From Candidatus Gastranaerophilales bacterium (GTDB lineage Bacteria; Cyanobacteriota; Vampirovibrionia; Gastranaerophilales; Gastranaerophilaceae), in the NCBI GenBank assembly GCA_003150395.1, contig QAMI01000014.1, forward strand, positions 22,816 through 42,467: a DNA stretch of 19,652 nt. The letters are read 5' to 3'. The first letter of the stretch is position 1. Each line of letters begins with the position of its first letter. Of this stretch, positions 1 to 7,564 are shown piece after piece. Below the pieces are notes generated by a model, which saw nothing but the letters and a program-made list of their open reading frames with translations, was not told the origin of the DNA and made no database searches. Made by a program: the position numbers and the translations under genes.

Positions 1-1453
1 AAAGCGTCAGCAATGCCAGACATCCCATCGGGAAAATCATTGATGAAACAACGTCTTCTTTCACATGTTCAGCATGTTCGCTTCTAGGAAGTCCTAAAAA
101 TGTTATGCTGTAAAGCTTTGTGAAACAAAGGATTGCCATTGTTCCGACAAGTGCAAGTCCGGCAAGTGCAAGAATTGAAATAATAAGCATTCCGAGATTA
201 TCAACAAGCGCGCCTTTCAGCATACCAAAGTATATTAAAAATTCACTTATAAATCCGTTGAACGGAGGCAAGCCGCAAATTGCAACTGAACCAATCAAAC
301 AAAGTGCCGCAGTTTTCGGCATTGATTTTAAAAGTCCGCCGAGAACTTCAATGTTTCTTGTGTGGGTTTTGTTATAAACAGAACCTGCCGCGAAAAACAT
401 CAATTCTTTGAAAATAGAATGGTTTAAAACGTGCAGAATACATCCGCCAAAACCTAATACAGCAACCGGTATTGAATTGTAAGCAAGTCCTAGCATACCA
501 ACACCCAGTCCTATTCCGATTATGCCGATATTTTCAATTGAAGAATATGCAAGAAGTCTTTTCATATCGAATTGTGTAACTGCATACAAAATTCCATACA
601 AAGCCGTAATAACTGAAATTATTAATACAAAATAAGAAATCGCAACTGATGGCAAAACAATCAGTGACAAAATTCTTAAAATTCCGTAAATACCTGTCTT
701 AATCATTACGCCCGACATAACAGCAGAAACATGGCTCGGTGCTGCCGGATGAGCTTCCGGGAGCCAGTTATGAAACGGTACAAATCCGGCTTTAATTCCA
801 AATCCGATAAACGCAAACATAAATACAAGGTTTGCAAAATGTGCGTTATTCTGCAAAATTTCTTTGAAAGAATTGAAGTCATAACTTCCGGATTTAATAG
901 TCAAAAGCACAAACGCTAATATTATAAAAATTACTGAAACATGCATGTAAATTAAATATTTAATGCCTGCATTCAGAACTTCTTTTTTGTTGTCTTCAAA
1001 AATTACGAGGAAGAATGACGAAAGCGACATAATTTCCCAGGTAATTAAGAAAAACATAACATTCTGAATTGTTACAACACCAAGCATTGATGAAATAAGC
1101 ATTGTCAAAAACAAACAGTGGGAAGAAACATTCATACCTTTTTCAAGGTAAGGTTTCATATAACCGTTTGCGTAAACAGTTCCTAAAAAACTCATAACTG
1201 AAATTACTGAAACAAAAAATGCTGAAAGCGGGTCAATAACAAACTTTACAGCACCAAACATTCCGTTTAAAATTGTTAAATTTTGAACAAGGCTTTCGCC
1301 TGAAATCAAAACTTTTGCTGAAGTCATCAAGCACAAAATCATTGAAATAAATGTAAAAAATGAGACGACTTTCAGTTTAAATTTTTCGCTGCAAACCAGC
1401 GACATTGCACCGCCAAGCAGTGGGGTTAATAAAGCGTAATAAAAAATGTTCAT
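1..1453 (-). CDS. hyfB: Hydrogenase-4 subunit B-like proton-translocating membrane subunit (partial, C-terminus cut)
   Basis: Reading the minus strand from ATG at 1453 gives 484 uninterrupted codons running off the left edge. The product is a very hydrophobic protein of the NuoL/NuoM/MrpD antiporter superfamily, the membrane arm that couples electron transfer to ion pumping in complex I and group-4 hydrogenases. Family landmarks are visible: a TM5-type glutamate in ITWEIMSLSSFFLV (around residue 140), then GIKAGFVPFHNWLPEAHP followed by AAPSHVSAVMSGVMIKTG (around residues 220-250), and HVLNHSIFKELMFFAAG with its lysine. The PEAHPAAPSHVSAVMSG wording points to HyfB/HycC of formate hydrogenlyase rather than NuoL. 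HyfB and HycC run to about 600-670 residues, so roughly 120-190 are missing. The start is preceded by GGATAAGAGGT, a purine-rich site lying unusually close. Partner hydrogenase genes would lie left of the window. An Mrp-type or other group-4 complex subunit is the main alternative. Confidence 0.85.
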   Translation of the reverse strand, partial: MNIFYYALLTPLLGGAMSLVCSEKFKLKVVSFFTFISMILCLMTSAKVLISGESLVQNLTILNGMFGAVKFVIDPLSAFFVSVISVMSFLGTVYANGYMKPYLEKGMNVSSHCLFLTMLISSMLGVVTIQNVMFFLITWEIMSLSSFFLVIFEDNKKEVLNAGIKYLIYMHVSVIFIILAFVLLTIKSGSYDFNSFKEILQNNAHFANLVFMFAFIGFGIKAGFVPFHNWLPEAHPAAPSHVSAVMSGVMIKTGIYGILRILSLIVLPSVAISYFVLIISVITALYGILYAVTQFDMKRLLAYSSIENIGIIGIGLGVGMLGLAYNSIPVAVLGFGGCILHVLNHSIFKELMFFAAGSVYNKTHTRNIEVLGGLLKSMPKTAALCLIGSVAICGLPPFNGFISEFLIYFGMLKGALVDNLGMLIISILALAGLALVGTMAILCFTKLYSITFLGLPRSEHAEHVKEDVVSSMIFPMGCLALLTL

Positions 1454-1550
1454 ACCTCTTATCCAAAAATTTTTAAAGTGATTTTCACGTACAAGTCCGT
1501 TTTAAATCTAACAAAATTAAAAGTCAAGATTTTTTTTGAGAAGGAAATTA

Positions 1551-1610
1551 GTAAATAAGTGAAAAGTAAGAAGTGAAAGGTGAAAAGTCCGTTACAGATA
1601 GATATTGGTA
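1551..1610 (+). repeat. Degenerate heptamer array joined to a conserved core (dispersed repeat, copy 1)
   Basis: Four heptamers stand in tandem at 1559-1586: GTGAAAA, GTAAGAA, GTGAAAG, GTGAAAA. They are followed by GTCCGTTACAG and TAGATATTGGTAAATTT. The same heptamer-plus-core order recurs in inverted orientation at 16131-16179, and a related inverted-repeat form lies at 4976-5055. All copies are intergenic. The structure recalls the short tandem heptamer repeats known from cyanobacteria; that link is an inference. Confidence 0.6.
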
Positions 1611-1636
1611 AATTTATGTAAACAACATTGGCAAGA

Positions 1637-1711
1637 CATTTTCCTCTCCCAGCGCCCAGTCCTAATCCAGCACTTGCCTAACCTAATTCCTTCACTAGCG
1701 CCTTTTACCTA
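1637..1711. other. C-rich pyrimidine-biased tract in the hyfB-focA gap
   Basis: The plus strand is unusually rich in C and poor in G across this stretch. Degenerate units such as CAGCGCCC, CTAGCGCC and CTAGCTCC recur with roughly heptameric spacing. The surrounding DNA is AT-rich, so the tract stands out. No credible reading frame or known RNA was recognised. The remaining part of the 1454-1917 gap holds the heptamer repeat, hairpins and promoter listed separately. Confidence 0.4.
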
Positions 1712-1750
1712 GCTCCTATCCAATGTATAGGAGCAGACTTTGTCTGCCTC
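1712..1750. repeat. Two overlapping, mutually exclusive inverted repeats upstream of focA
   Basis: GCTCCTAT (1712-1719) is perfectly complementary to ATAGGAGC (1727-1734) across a 7-base loop. The second arm is shared with another hairpin: GGAGCAGAC (1730-1738), loop TTT, GTCTGCCTC (1742-1750), with one bulge. Both cannot form at once. They lie immediately before the putative -35 of focA. This could be an operator, a REP-like extragenic element, or an attenuator for an upstream transcript. Confidence 0.45.
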
Positions 1751-1778
1751 TTGCAAATAAAAATTTTCGATATACAAT
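1751..1778 (+). promoter_or_regulatory. Putative sigma70-type promoter for focA
   Basis: TTGCAA (1751-1756), a 16-base spacer and TACAAT (1773-1778) fit a housekeeping promoter. Transcription would begin near 1785 and leave a leader of about 130 bases before the focA start at 1918. A direct repeat GCAGACTTT (1733-1741 and 1787-1795) brackets the promoter and could be a regulator site. Confidence 0.45.
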
Positions 1779-1917
1779 TTTTTTCGGCAGACTTTTAAAA
1801 AGTCATTGTTACTTTACAATTAAACATTTACGCCGACATAATAGCCGACATAGTTTCAACTGTTTTGCAGTTGGAGTTTTTAGTTATGAAAAACTGTTTA
1901 AAAGGAGACAGAAAAAG

Positions 1918-2811
1918 ATGACAACAACAATTAACCCTAATCAAAATCTTGATACAAAAGATTGTATCAATCCTATGGATGTGGCGCACGAAATTACTGA
2001 ATCAGTTATGCCTTCAAAGGCAAATTACAGAAAGAGCAAAACTTTTGTTCTTGCAATTGCCGCAGGTGCACTAATTGCTTTTGGCGCACAAGTTTCATTG
2101 AACGTTATGACCGGAACAGAACAGGTAAGCTGGGGCATTGCAAAATTAGTCGGAGCAATGACTTTCGCAACAGGTTTGATGATGGTAGTTTTGACAGGTG
2201 CTGAACTTTTTACCGGAAATGTTATGATGACATTCGCTGTTATTGAAAAGAAAACAAGTTTGATGAAACTTTTGAGAAACTGGTCAATCGTTTATTGCGG
2301 AAACTTTGTAGGTTCAATAATTCTGGCAGCATTAATTTATTTTTCTGGATGTTCACACAACGCTCATGACGCGCTTGGTGTTATGGGATTAATGACAGCT
2401 TACAACAAAGTAAATCTTACTGTTGTCGAAGCTTTCACTCGCGGCATTCTTTGCAACTGGTTAGTTTGCCTTGCAATCTGGATGGCTTCATCTTCAAGAC
2501 ACGTAATCGGAAAAATATTTGCAATTTTCTTCCCGATTATGACTTTCGTTGCTTCAGGTTATGAACACAGCATTGCAAATATGTATTTTATATCAAACGG
2601 CTTGTTTCTAAAAAATATTCCGTCTGTTGTTGCCGCTTCCGGCCTTACCCCCGAACAGCTTTCAACTTTGTCCGTAAAATCTTTCTTGTTAAGCAACCTT
2701 CTTCCTGTAACTTTAGGTAACATTGTTGGTGCTTTCGTATTTGTAGTATTACTTTTCTGGACAGCATACCTGAGAGATGACCACACCCACGGAAAACACC
2801 ACAAAGCCTAA
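1918..2811 (+). CDS. focA: Formate/nitrite transporter family channel (FocA-like)
   Basis: A 297-residue inner-membrane channel of the FNT family, whose pentamers pass formate or nitrite. Both family signatures are present: VLTGAELFTG and GILCNWLVCLA. The conserved histidine of the pore appears in GYEHSIANMYF. Six hydrophobic segments follow a hydrophilic N-terminus. The frame is open back to 1723, but those 65 extra codons look non-coding. GGAG about ten bases before ATG 1918 sets the start. The gene is divergent from the hyfB-like subunit and 25 bases ahead of the porin gene, so formate uptake or release coupled to formate-dependent hydrogen metabolism is the likely role. Substrate choice between formate and nitrite cannot be settled by sequence alone; the neighbour favours formate. 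Confidence 0.9.
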   Translation: MTTTINPNQNLDTKDCINPMDVAHEITESVMPSKANYRKSKTFVLAIAAGALIAFGAQVSLNVMTGTEQVSWGIAKLVGAMTFATGLMMVVLTGAELFTGNVMMTFAVIEKKTSLMKLLRNWSIVYCGNFVGSIILAALIYFSGCSHNAHDALGVMGLMTAYNKVNLTVVEAFTRGILCNWLVCLAIWMASSSRHVIGKIFAIFFPIMTFVASGYEHSIANMYFISNGLFLKNIPSVVAASGLTPEQLSTLSVKSFLLSNLLPVTLGNIVGAFVFVVLLFWTAYLRDDHTHGKHHKA

Positions 2812-2836
2812 CAGAATTTACAGAATATTTAGAAAA

Positions 2837-4060
2837 ATGAAAAAGATTTTATTAGTGATGATTATTTTATCAATTGCAATTTCATCCGCGGCTTATGCGG
2901 CGGATGATTCTCCAGTTGACAAAATCGAAAATACAGAAGAGCCGATTATTTTAGAAACCCAATTGAACTTAACCGAACCGGCCGAAGGAAGCGTTCAGGA
3001 AAATGTTGTTCAAGAGGAAGTTAAAGAAGATGAAGAGCCGACGCTTGCGCAAAGACTCAAAGAAGTTTACCATCTTGAAATTGAGGATACAAATGCAATT
3101 CACCCGCTTTTCAAAGATGTTACAACAATGAAATTCAAAGAAGGTCCTTTAGAAAGTTTTCACCCCTGGGTTGCCGTCCAAAGCCATGGCGAATATAATA
3201 TGCCGGAAGGTTCGGATAACGATTTATTATACAGAGTCGGGCTTATAAATATTAACCTCGACGGAGTCTTAAAAGGTGGAAAAGAAGACTTTCGAATAAT
3301 GCTTGACCCAACGCCTCAAACTGCAAGACCGTTTATGCAGCAATTTTTGCAGGACGCCTACATTGCAACCAACAGAATTCCGCACCACCGCGTAATTTTG
3401 GGTAACACCCGCCCGGCAGTCGGTATTGAAGGCGCACAAAGCCCTTACACTCTGCCTTTTATCAACCGTTCACAAATTTCAAGAACTTTTGCCAATGTTC
3501 GTAAGTTTGGTTTACGAGTTCAAGGTAATTATGATTTCATAGATTATGATTTGGCAGCTTTAAGTTCTGACACGTTCTTTTCATCATTCTTTCCGGGCGT
3601 GGAATTTGACGGATGGGTTAACTTCAAACCGCTTGCCAAAACAAACGGGAAATACGGAAAACTTGTCACCGGAGGCGGTATTGCGGCAGGTAAAAGACAC
3701 ACTGATTTCTTTGTGGCAGGTGCTTATGCCGGTTATGAATACAAAAAGTTTTCAACCTGTTTTGAATGGTCGCATGCTGACGGCTACAACGGCGGAGGAG
3801 GCTTAAGCACGAAACAGGCTTCAGGATTTTATGCAACAATTGCTTACAAAATCACTCCGAAATTGCAAGTTCTTTTCAGATATGACCAACTAGACCCCGA
3901 TACTGACATTGCCCACAACAAAAAACGCGAATATACAACCGGCATAAATTATTTCATAAAAGGTCAGGCTGTCAGGTTGATGTTAAATTATATTTTCTGC
4001 CAGAATGACAGCCAGCCGAATTCCCACAGAATTCTTCTCGGAACTCAGTTCTTGATTTAG
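2837..4060 (+). CDS. Outer-membrane beta-barrel protein, porin O/P-like
   Basis: A 407-residue exported protein. The N-terminus MKKILLVMIILS is a signal peptide ending AYA before ADDSP, with cleavage expected near residue 21. An acidic Glu-rich linker follows (to about residue 70). The rest alternates polar and aromatic residues as in a barrel, with segments such as FDGWVNFKPLAKTNGKYG and the C-terminal pattern RYDQLDPDTD, REYTTGINYF, SHRILLGTQFLI. That closing pattern resembles phosphate-selective porin O/P relatives. The frame also opens at ATG 2777, overlapping focA and adding 20 residues. I prefer 2837 because it places a standard signal peptide at the N-terminus, although neither start has a clear ribosome site. 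It is probably cotranscribed with focA and would let small anions cross the outer membrane. The substrate is unknown. Confidence 0.8.
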   Translation: MKKILLVMIILSIAISSAAYAADDSPVDKIENTEEPIILETQLNLTEPAEGSVQENVVQEEVKEDEEPTLAQRLKEVYHLEIEDTNAIHPLFKDVTTMKFKEGPLESFHPWVAVQSHGEYNMPEGSDNDLLYRVGLININLDGVLKGGKEDFRIMLDPTPQTARPFMQQFLQDAYIATNRIPHHRVILGNTRPAVGIEGAQSPYTLPFINRSQISRTFANVRKFGLRVQGNYDFIDYDLAALSSDTFFSSFFPGVEFDGWVNFKPLAKTNGKYGKLVTGGGIAAGKRHTDFFVAGAYAGYEYKKFSTCFEWSHADGYNGGGGLSTKQASGFYATIAYKITPKLQVLFRYDQLDPDTDIAHNKKREYTTGINYFIKGQAVRLMLNYIFCQNDSQPNSHRILLGTQFLI

Positions 4061-4106
4061 CGTATTGATGTGCTAGATTATAATTCCTGAAACAATTGGA
4101 GGTAAT

Positions 4107-4964
4107 ATGGAATTTTCTGTAAACGAAAACTGCATTCACTGCGGAAAATGTATTAAAGACTGCATGGGAAAAGCTTTAAAATTCAACGAAAACAAAATCC
4201 CGGTTCTTGATGAAACAAAATGTATCAAATGCCAGCATTGTTTGGCTGTTTGTCCTGTCGGCGCACTGTCGATTTTTGGAAAAAACCCGCAAGACTCTGA
4301 AATTTCAAGAGAAAATTTTGATGCGGATGAAATTTTAAATCTTATTAAAACCCGTCGCAGTATCAGGCATTACAAAAGAGAAAATCTTGATACAGAACGC
4401 ATGGAAAAGTTGAAAGATATGTTAAATTGGGTTCCGACCGGCGTAAACAATCACCGCCTGCATTTTTCATTCATTGATGATGTGGAAGTCATGAATGAAT
4501 TCAGAAATTACACAAACGGAAAATTATTGAAACTTTTAAACAATCCTGTATTAAAACATCTTGCAGGAAAATTTGAAAGATATAAAAATGCATTTTTGCG
4601 CGGTGAAGATATAATTTTTCGCGGAGCTCCGCACATGGTTGTTGTTTCAAGCCCAATTGATGCACCTTGCGCTGATATCGACCCTGTAATCGCGCTTTCT
4701 TATTTTGAACTTTATGCAAAAAGTTTAGATGTGGGAACATGCTGGTGCGGCATTGCATATGCAATGCTGAAAATTTTTCCGGAGTTGTGCGACCATCTTC
4801 AAATTCCTGAAGGTTACAAAGTTGGTTACGCTATGCTTTTCGGACCGTCCGACATAAAATATCCGCGCGCAACACAGCCGGAAAAATGTCAAATTATTTC
4901 AGTGAAAAAAGGCATTAAAAATTCCTCATTTTTAGAAAAAGCTAAACGTTATTTTTGGAATTGA
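4107..4964 (+). CDS. Ferredoxin-nitroreductase fusion oxidoreductase
   Basis: A 285-residue cytoplasmic redox protein. Residues 9-19 (CIHCGKCIKDC) and 39-49 (CIKCQHCLAVC) bind two [4Fe-4S] clusters. From about residue 75 a nitroreductase fold begins, with the FMN-binding start RRSIRHYK (83-90) and later SLDVGTCWCGIAYAM and PEGYKVGYAMLFG. Such fusions pass ferredoxin electrons to FMN to reduce small organic substrates; the true substrate is not predictable. GGAGG lies seven bases upstream of the start. A TATAAT at 4079-4084 in the 46-base gap may serve as a separate -10, but no well-spaced -35 is seen, so the gene may also be read through from focA. Transcription ends at the hairpin at 5065-5092. 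Confidence 0.88.
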   Translation: MEFSVNENCIHCGKCIKDCMGKALKFNENKIPVLDETKCIKCQHCLAVCPVGALSIFGKNPQDSEISRENFDADEILNLIKTRRSIRHYKRENLDTERMEKLKDMLNWVPTGVNNHRLHFSFIDDVEVMNEFRNYTNGKLLKLLNNPVLKHLAGKFERYKNAFLRGEDIIFRGAPHMVVVSSPIDAPCADIDPVIALSYFELYAKSLDVGTCWCGIAYAMLKIFPELCDHLQIPEGYKVGYAMLFGPSDIKYPRATQPEKCQIISVKKGIKNSSFLEKAKRYFWN

Positions 4965-4975
4965 AAAGACTAAAC

Positions 4976-5055
4976 GTGAGACGTGAAAAGTTCATTTCAT
5001 AATGCTCTAATCGCAAGATTTCAACTAATATCTATTATGTAAAGAACTTATTCGC
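4976..5055. repeat. Imperfect inverted repeat with heptamers (dispersed repeat, copy 3)
   Basis: GTGAGAC and GTGAAAA (4976-4989) run into GTTCATTTCATAAT. The far arm ATTATGTAAAGAACTTATTCGC (5034-5055) is the imperfect reverse complement. Between them is TAATATCTATTA, which matches the core of the copies at 1594-1605 and 16141-16160 when inverted. The element therefore looks like two opposing half copies. It sits just before the terminator. Confidence 0.45.
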
Positions 5056-5064
5056 TTTTAAACA

Positions 5065-5092
5065 AAAAACTCCGGAAAATTCCGGAGTTTTT
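5065..5092. terminator. Bidirectional intrinsic terminator
   Basis: CTCCGG and CCGGAG pair around AAAATT, and the stem extends through a flanking A-run (left) and T-run (right). It therefore works in both directions. It separates the plus-strand nitroreductase gene from the convergent minus-strand solenoid gene. Confidence 0.88.
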
Positions 5093-5114
5093 CAATCTGT
5101 AAATGTTTTTTATC

Positions 5115-5663
5115 TTACACGCAAGCGCATTCTTGAACTTCTGAATTTACACTGCAGAAGTTGTATCCTGCTTCATGCTGTTCAAAATATCTGTGGCCGT
5201 CGATTACAAGTTCGTTGCACATATTCAAAGTTGTTAATGAAAGATTTTTAGCAACTTTTGAATCCATAATAAGTGTGTTTACATGGAAATTTTTCGGCAA
5301 TTGTTCGATTTTTGTGCCTGAAATGTTGAAAACATTTGTTCTGATATCTGTATTCAATTTTTCAACATTGGATTTTTCCATTGTAAGGCTGCCTGTGTAA
5401 ATGTGTTCAGGTAATTTTTTAATTTTTGTACCTGACATATTAACTCTGTCAGCATCAATCGGATTTGTAAAGCTTTTGATTTCAGCTCCTGACAAATTCA
5501 ATTCCTGGCTTACCCAGCCCATTGTTAATTTGTCAATAACGCATTTTGAAAGGTTTAAGCTACCTTCAATGTTGCCAAGTTCTAAATGTTTGATTGTGCA
5601 GCCTGAAAGGTCTAAATCTCCGCCGTTATAGCTGCTCAAAATTTGTTCATAATCTTTTTTCAT
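5115..5663 (-). CDS. Solenoid protein of seven 19-residue leucine-rich-like repeats
   Basis: A 182-residue protein with no signal peptide or membrane segment, so probably cytoplasmic. From residue 16 to 148 it divides exactly into seven 19-residue units of the form xLxLSGxxIxxLPxxIxxx, for example ELNLSGAEIKSFTNPIDAD (54-72) and RVNMSGTKIKKLPEHIYTG (73-91). The tail holds several cysteines and ends ECACV. The unit resembles leucine-rich repeats with an LP turn but is shorter than the usual 20-24 residues, so a right-handed beta-solenoid is an alternative. Such folds usually bind partners; no enzyme motif is present. GGAGG lies six bases before the ATG. It is monocistronic and convergent with the nitroreductase gene. 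Function unknown. Confidence 0.82.
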   Translation of the reverse strand: MKKDYEQILSSYNGGDLDLSGCTIKHLELGNIEGSLNLSKCVIDKLTMGWVSQELNLSGAEIKSFTNPIDADRVNMSGTKIKKLPEHIYTGSLTMEKSNVEKLNTDIRTNVFNISGTKIEQLPKNFHVNTLIMDSKVAKNLSLTTLNMCNELVIDGHRYFEQHEAGYNFCSVNSEVQECACV

Positions 5664-5899
5664 TATTTCCTCCTTGTTTAAGTAAGTGCTTTAAATATAA
5701 TTTATCTTTTTGACTTCGACATCCTCTATATAAATGTTTTTTATTATTTTTTCTCAAAATTTAATGAAAATTTTTTACAAAAAAATCATGTTGTTTTGAA
5801 TTTATAAACACAATTTATCACGGAAAAATTTTTATGAAAAATTTGTAAAATTTCTTTAATAATTTCCCAAAATTTTTGCGGAAATTTGGAAAAAAATGT

Positions 5900-5928
5900 T
5901 TGCTAATTTTTCGCTGTTTTTATATAGT
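5900..5928 (+). promoter_or_regulatory. Promoter for the antiporter gene, predicting a leaderless mRNA
   Basis: TTGCTA (5900-5905), 17 bases, TATAGT (5923-5928). The expected start of transcription is about 5935, two bases before the ATG at 5937. No ribosome-binding sequence precedes that ATG. The rest of the 5664-5936 gap is very AT-rich, with long A and T runs and no recognisable gene. Confidence 0.5.
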
Positions 5929-5936
5929 TAAGATAT

Positions 5937-7403
5937 ATGATTTTAAATGAAATTTTATTGATATCTTCTGTTCTTTTAGTGAGTGCAATATTACTAAATA
6001 AAATAGGCGGAAAGTTCGGTGTACCGTCGCTTTTAATTTTTATTCTTGTCGGAATTTTAGCAGGCTCGGATGGAATTTTAGGGATACATTTTGAAGATTA
6101 TTCACTCTCTCAATATGTTGGAATTGTTGCAATTTCTTACATACTTTTTATGGGCGGTTTAAGCGTAAATATTGATGAATTAAAACCGATTATGAAAGAG
6201 GGAATTGTTCTTGCAACTTTAGGCGTTTTTGTAACAGGAATTATAACAGGATTGTGCAGTTATTATTTATTAAATTTACCTCTTTTAGAATGTTTTTTAC
6301 TTGGTGCAATTGTATCATCAACTGATGCTGCTGCTGTTTTTGGTGTTTTGCGTTCAAAAAGCATAAGCTTGGGAAATAATTTGAAACCATTACTTGAATT
6401 TGAATCAGGAAGTAACGATCCTATGGCTGTATTTTTAACACTTGGTGTCATCGGATTGATTTCGGAACAACTAAACATTACGGGACTTATTTTTGACTTT
6501 TTTAAACAAATGCTTTTGGGAATTGCTTTCGGATATATAATCGCAAAACTTACCGTTGTTTTAATAAATAAAATTAAACTGGAATATGACAGTTTGTACG
6601 TTGTAATAACACTTGCCAGTGTAATTTTTACATATTCTTTTATTACGATTTTGGGAGGAAACGGGTTTATCGGAGTTTATGTATGCGGGCTTGTGATGGC
6701 GGCTAACAAATTCGTCAACAAAAAAACTTTAATAAAATTTCATGACGCTGTTGCATGGTTAATGCAAATTGTAATGTTTATGATTTTAGGATTGCTTGTA
6801 AATTTCAAAGAAGGTTTTGTTCACACAAAAGAAGCATTTCTTGTGGCACTTATTTTGATTTTTATTGCAAGACCAATTGCAGTATTTTTGTGTGATGTCG
6901 GTTTTAAAAGAACTATAAGAGAAAAACTTATGATAAGCTGGGTAGGATTGCGCGGTGCAGCTCCTATTGTACTTGCAACTTTTCCGTTGACAGCAAATGT
7001 TCCTCATGCAACAGAGATTTTTAATATTGTATTTTTTGTTGTCATAATTTCGGTTTTATTGCAGGGTACAACGATTCCGTATGCGGCAAAAGTCTTAAAA
7101 GTTGATGCTCCGCTTGAATTAAACCATGATTCGGTTATCGAATACGGAGACAAAGATCCTAACAACAAAATGATTGAATTCACAGTTGCAAACAATGCTG
7201 CAGCCGCCGGAAAACAGTTGTATGAATTAAACCTTCCGCAAGGTGCACTGGTAAGTTTGATATACAAACAGGGAGAATATATAATTCCGACCGGAAGCAC
7301 TGTTGTTGAGTCATGTGATGTATTATTTGTTTTAATGGATAAAACAAAAGAAAACATTGTACGCGAAATTTTATGTTCCGAACAAAAAAACGAAACCACT
7401 TAA
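5937..7403 (+). CDS. NhaP2-type potassium or sodium/proton antiporter
   Basis: A 488-residue CPA1-family antiporter that exchanges cytoplasmic K+ or Na+ for protons at the inner membrane. About twelve hydrophobic segments cover residues 1-390. Family motifs include the ion-binding stretch STDAAAVFGVLR followed by LEFESGSNDPMAVFLTLG, and SWVGLRGAAPIVLA later on. After the membrane part, residues from about 410 to 480 form a TrkA-C (RCK-C) regulatory domain: IEFTVANNAAAAGKQLYEL, and PTGSTVVESCDVLFVLMD. The larger C-terminal extension of proteobacterial NhaP2 (about 570 residues) is absent. The gene stands alone. Ion specificity is inferred from family and is not certain. Confidence 0.88.
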   Translation: MILNEILLISSVLLVSAILLNKIGGKFGVPSLLIFILVGILAGSDGILGIHFEDYSLSQYVGIVAISYILFMGGLSVNIDELKPIMKEGIVLATLGVFVTGIITGLCSYYLLNLPLLECFLLGAIVSSTDAAAVFGVLRSKSISLGNNLKPLLEFESGSNDPMAVFLTLGVIGLISEQLNITGLIFDFFKQMLLGIAFGYIIAKLTVVLINKIKLEYDSLYVVITLASVIFTYSFITILGGNGFIGVYVCGLVMAANKFVNKKTLIKFHDAVAWLMQIVMFMILGLLVNFKEGFVHTKEAFLVALILIFIARPIAVFLCDVGFKRTIREKLMISWVGLRGAAPIVLATFPLTANVPHATEIFNIVFFVVIISVLLQGTTIPYAAKVLKVDAPLELNHDSVIEYGDKDPNNKMIEFTVANNAAAAGKQLYELNLPQGALVSLIYKQGEYIIPTGSTVVESCDVLFVLMDKTKENIVREILCSEQKNETT

Positions 7404-7519
7404 AGTTTTTTAAACTTATGTTAACAATTTTTATTTTTAAAACTTTTTCTGTAATATATAATTATCGTTTTCGAAATTGTAAATTATTATTAAGACAACC
7501 TACAGGGGGATAGCAAAAA

Positions 7520-7547
7520 ATATTATTAGCGATATTAATAATAATAT
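7520..7547. repeat. AT-only inverted repeat before the tagged-protein cluster
   Basis: ATATTATTA (7520-7528) is the exact reverse complement of TAATAATAT (7539-7547) across ten bases. It lies just upstream of the ribosome site at 7556-7559. It may be an operator or simply low-complexity sequence. Confidence 0.25.
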
Positions 7548-7564
7548 AAAACATCGGGGTGATT

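Noticed and set aside
120..919. Plus-strand open frames of 85 and 62 codons
   Set aside because: They lie inside the minus-strand hyfB-like gene, whose protein is clearly recognisable; they are shadows.
1723..1917. N-terminal extension of the FocA frame back to ATG 1723
   Set aside because: The predicted residues overlap the promoter and hairpin, are unlike any FNT N-terminus, and a proper ribosome site precedes ATG 1918.
2777..2836. Longer start of the porin-like protein
   Set aside because: It would place 20 polar residues before an otherwise canonical signal peptide; kept as an alternative but not used.
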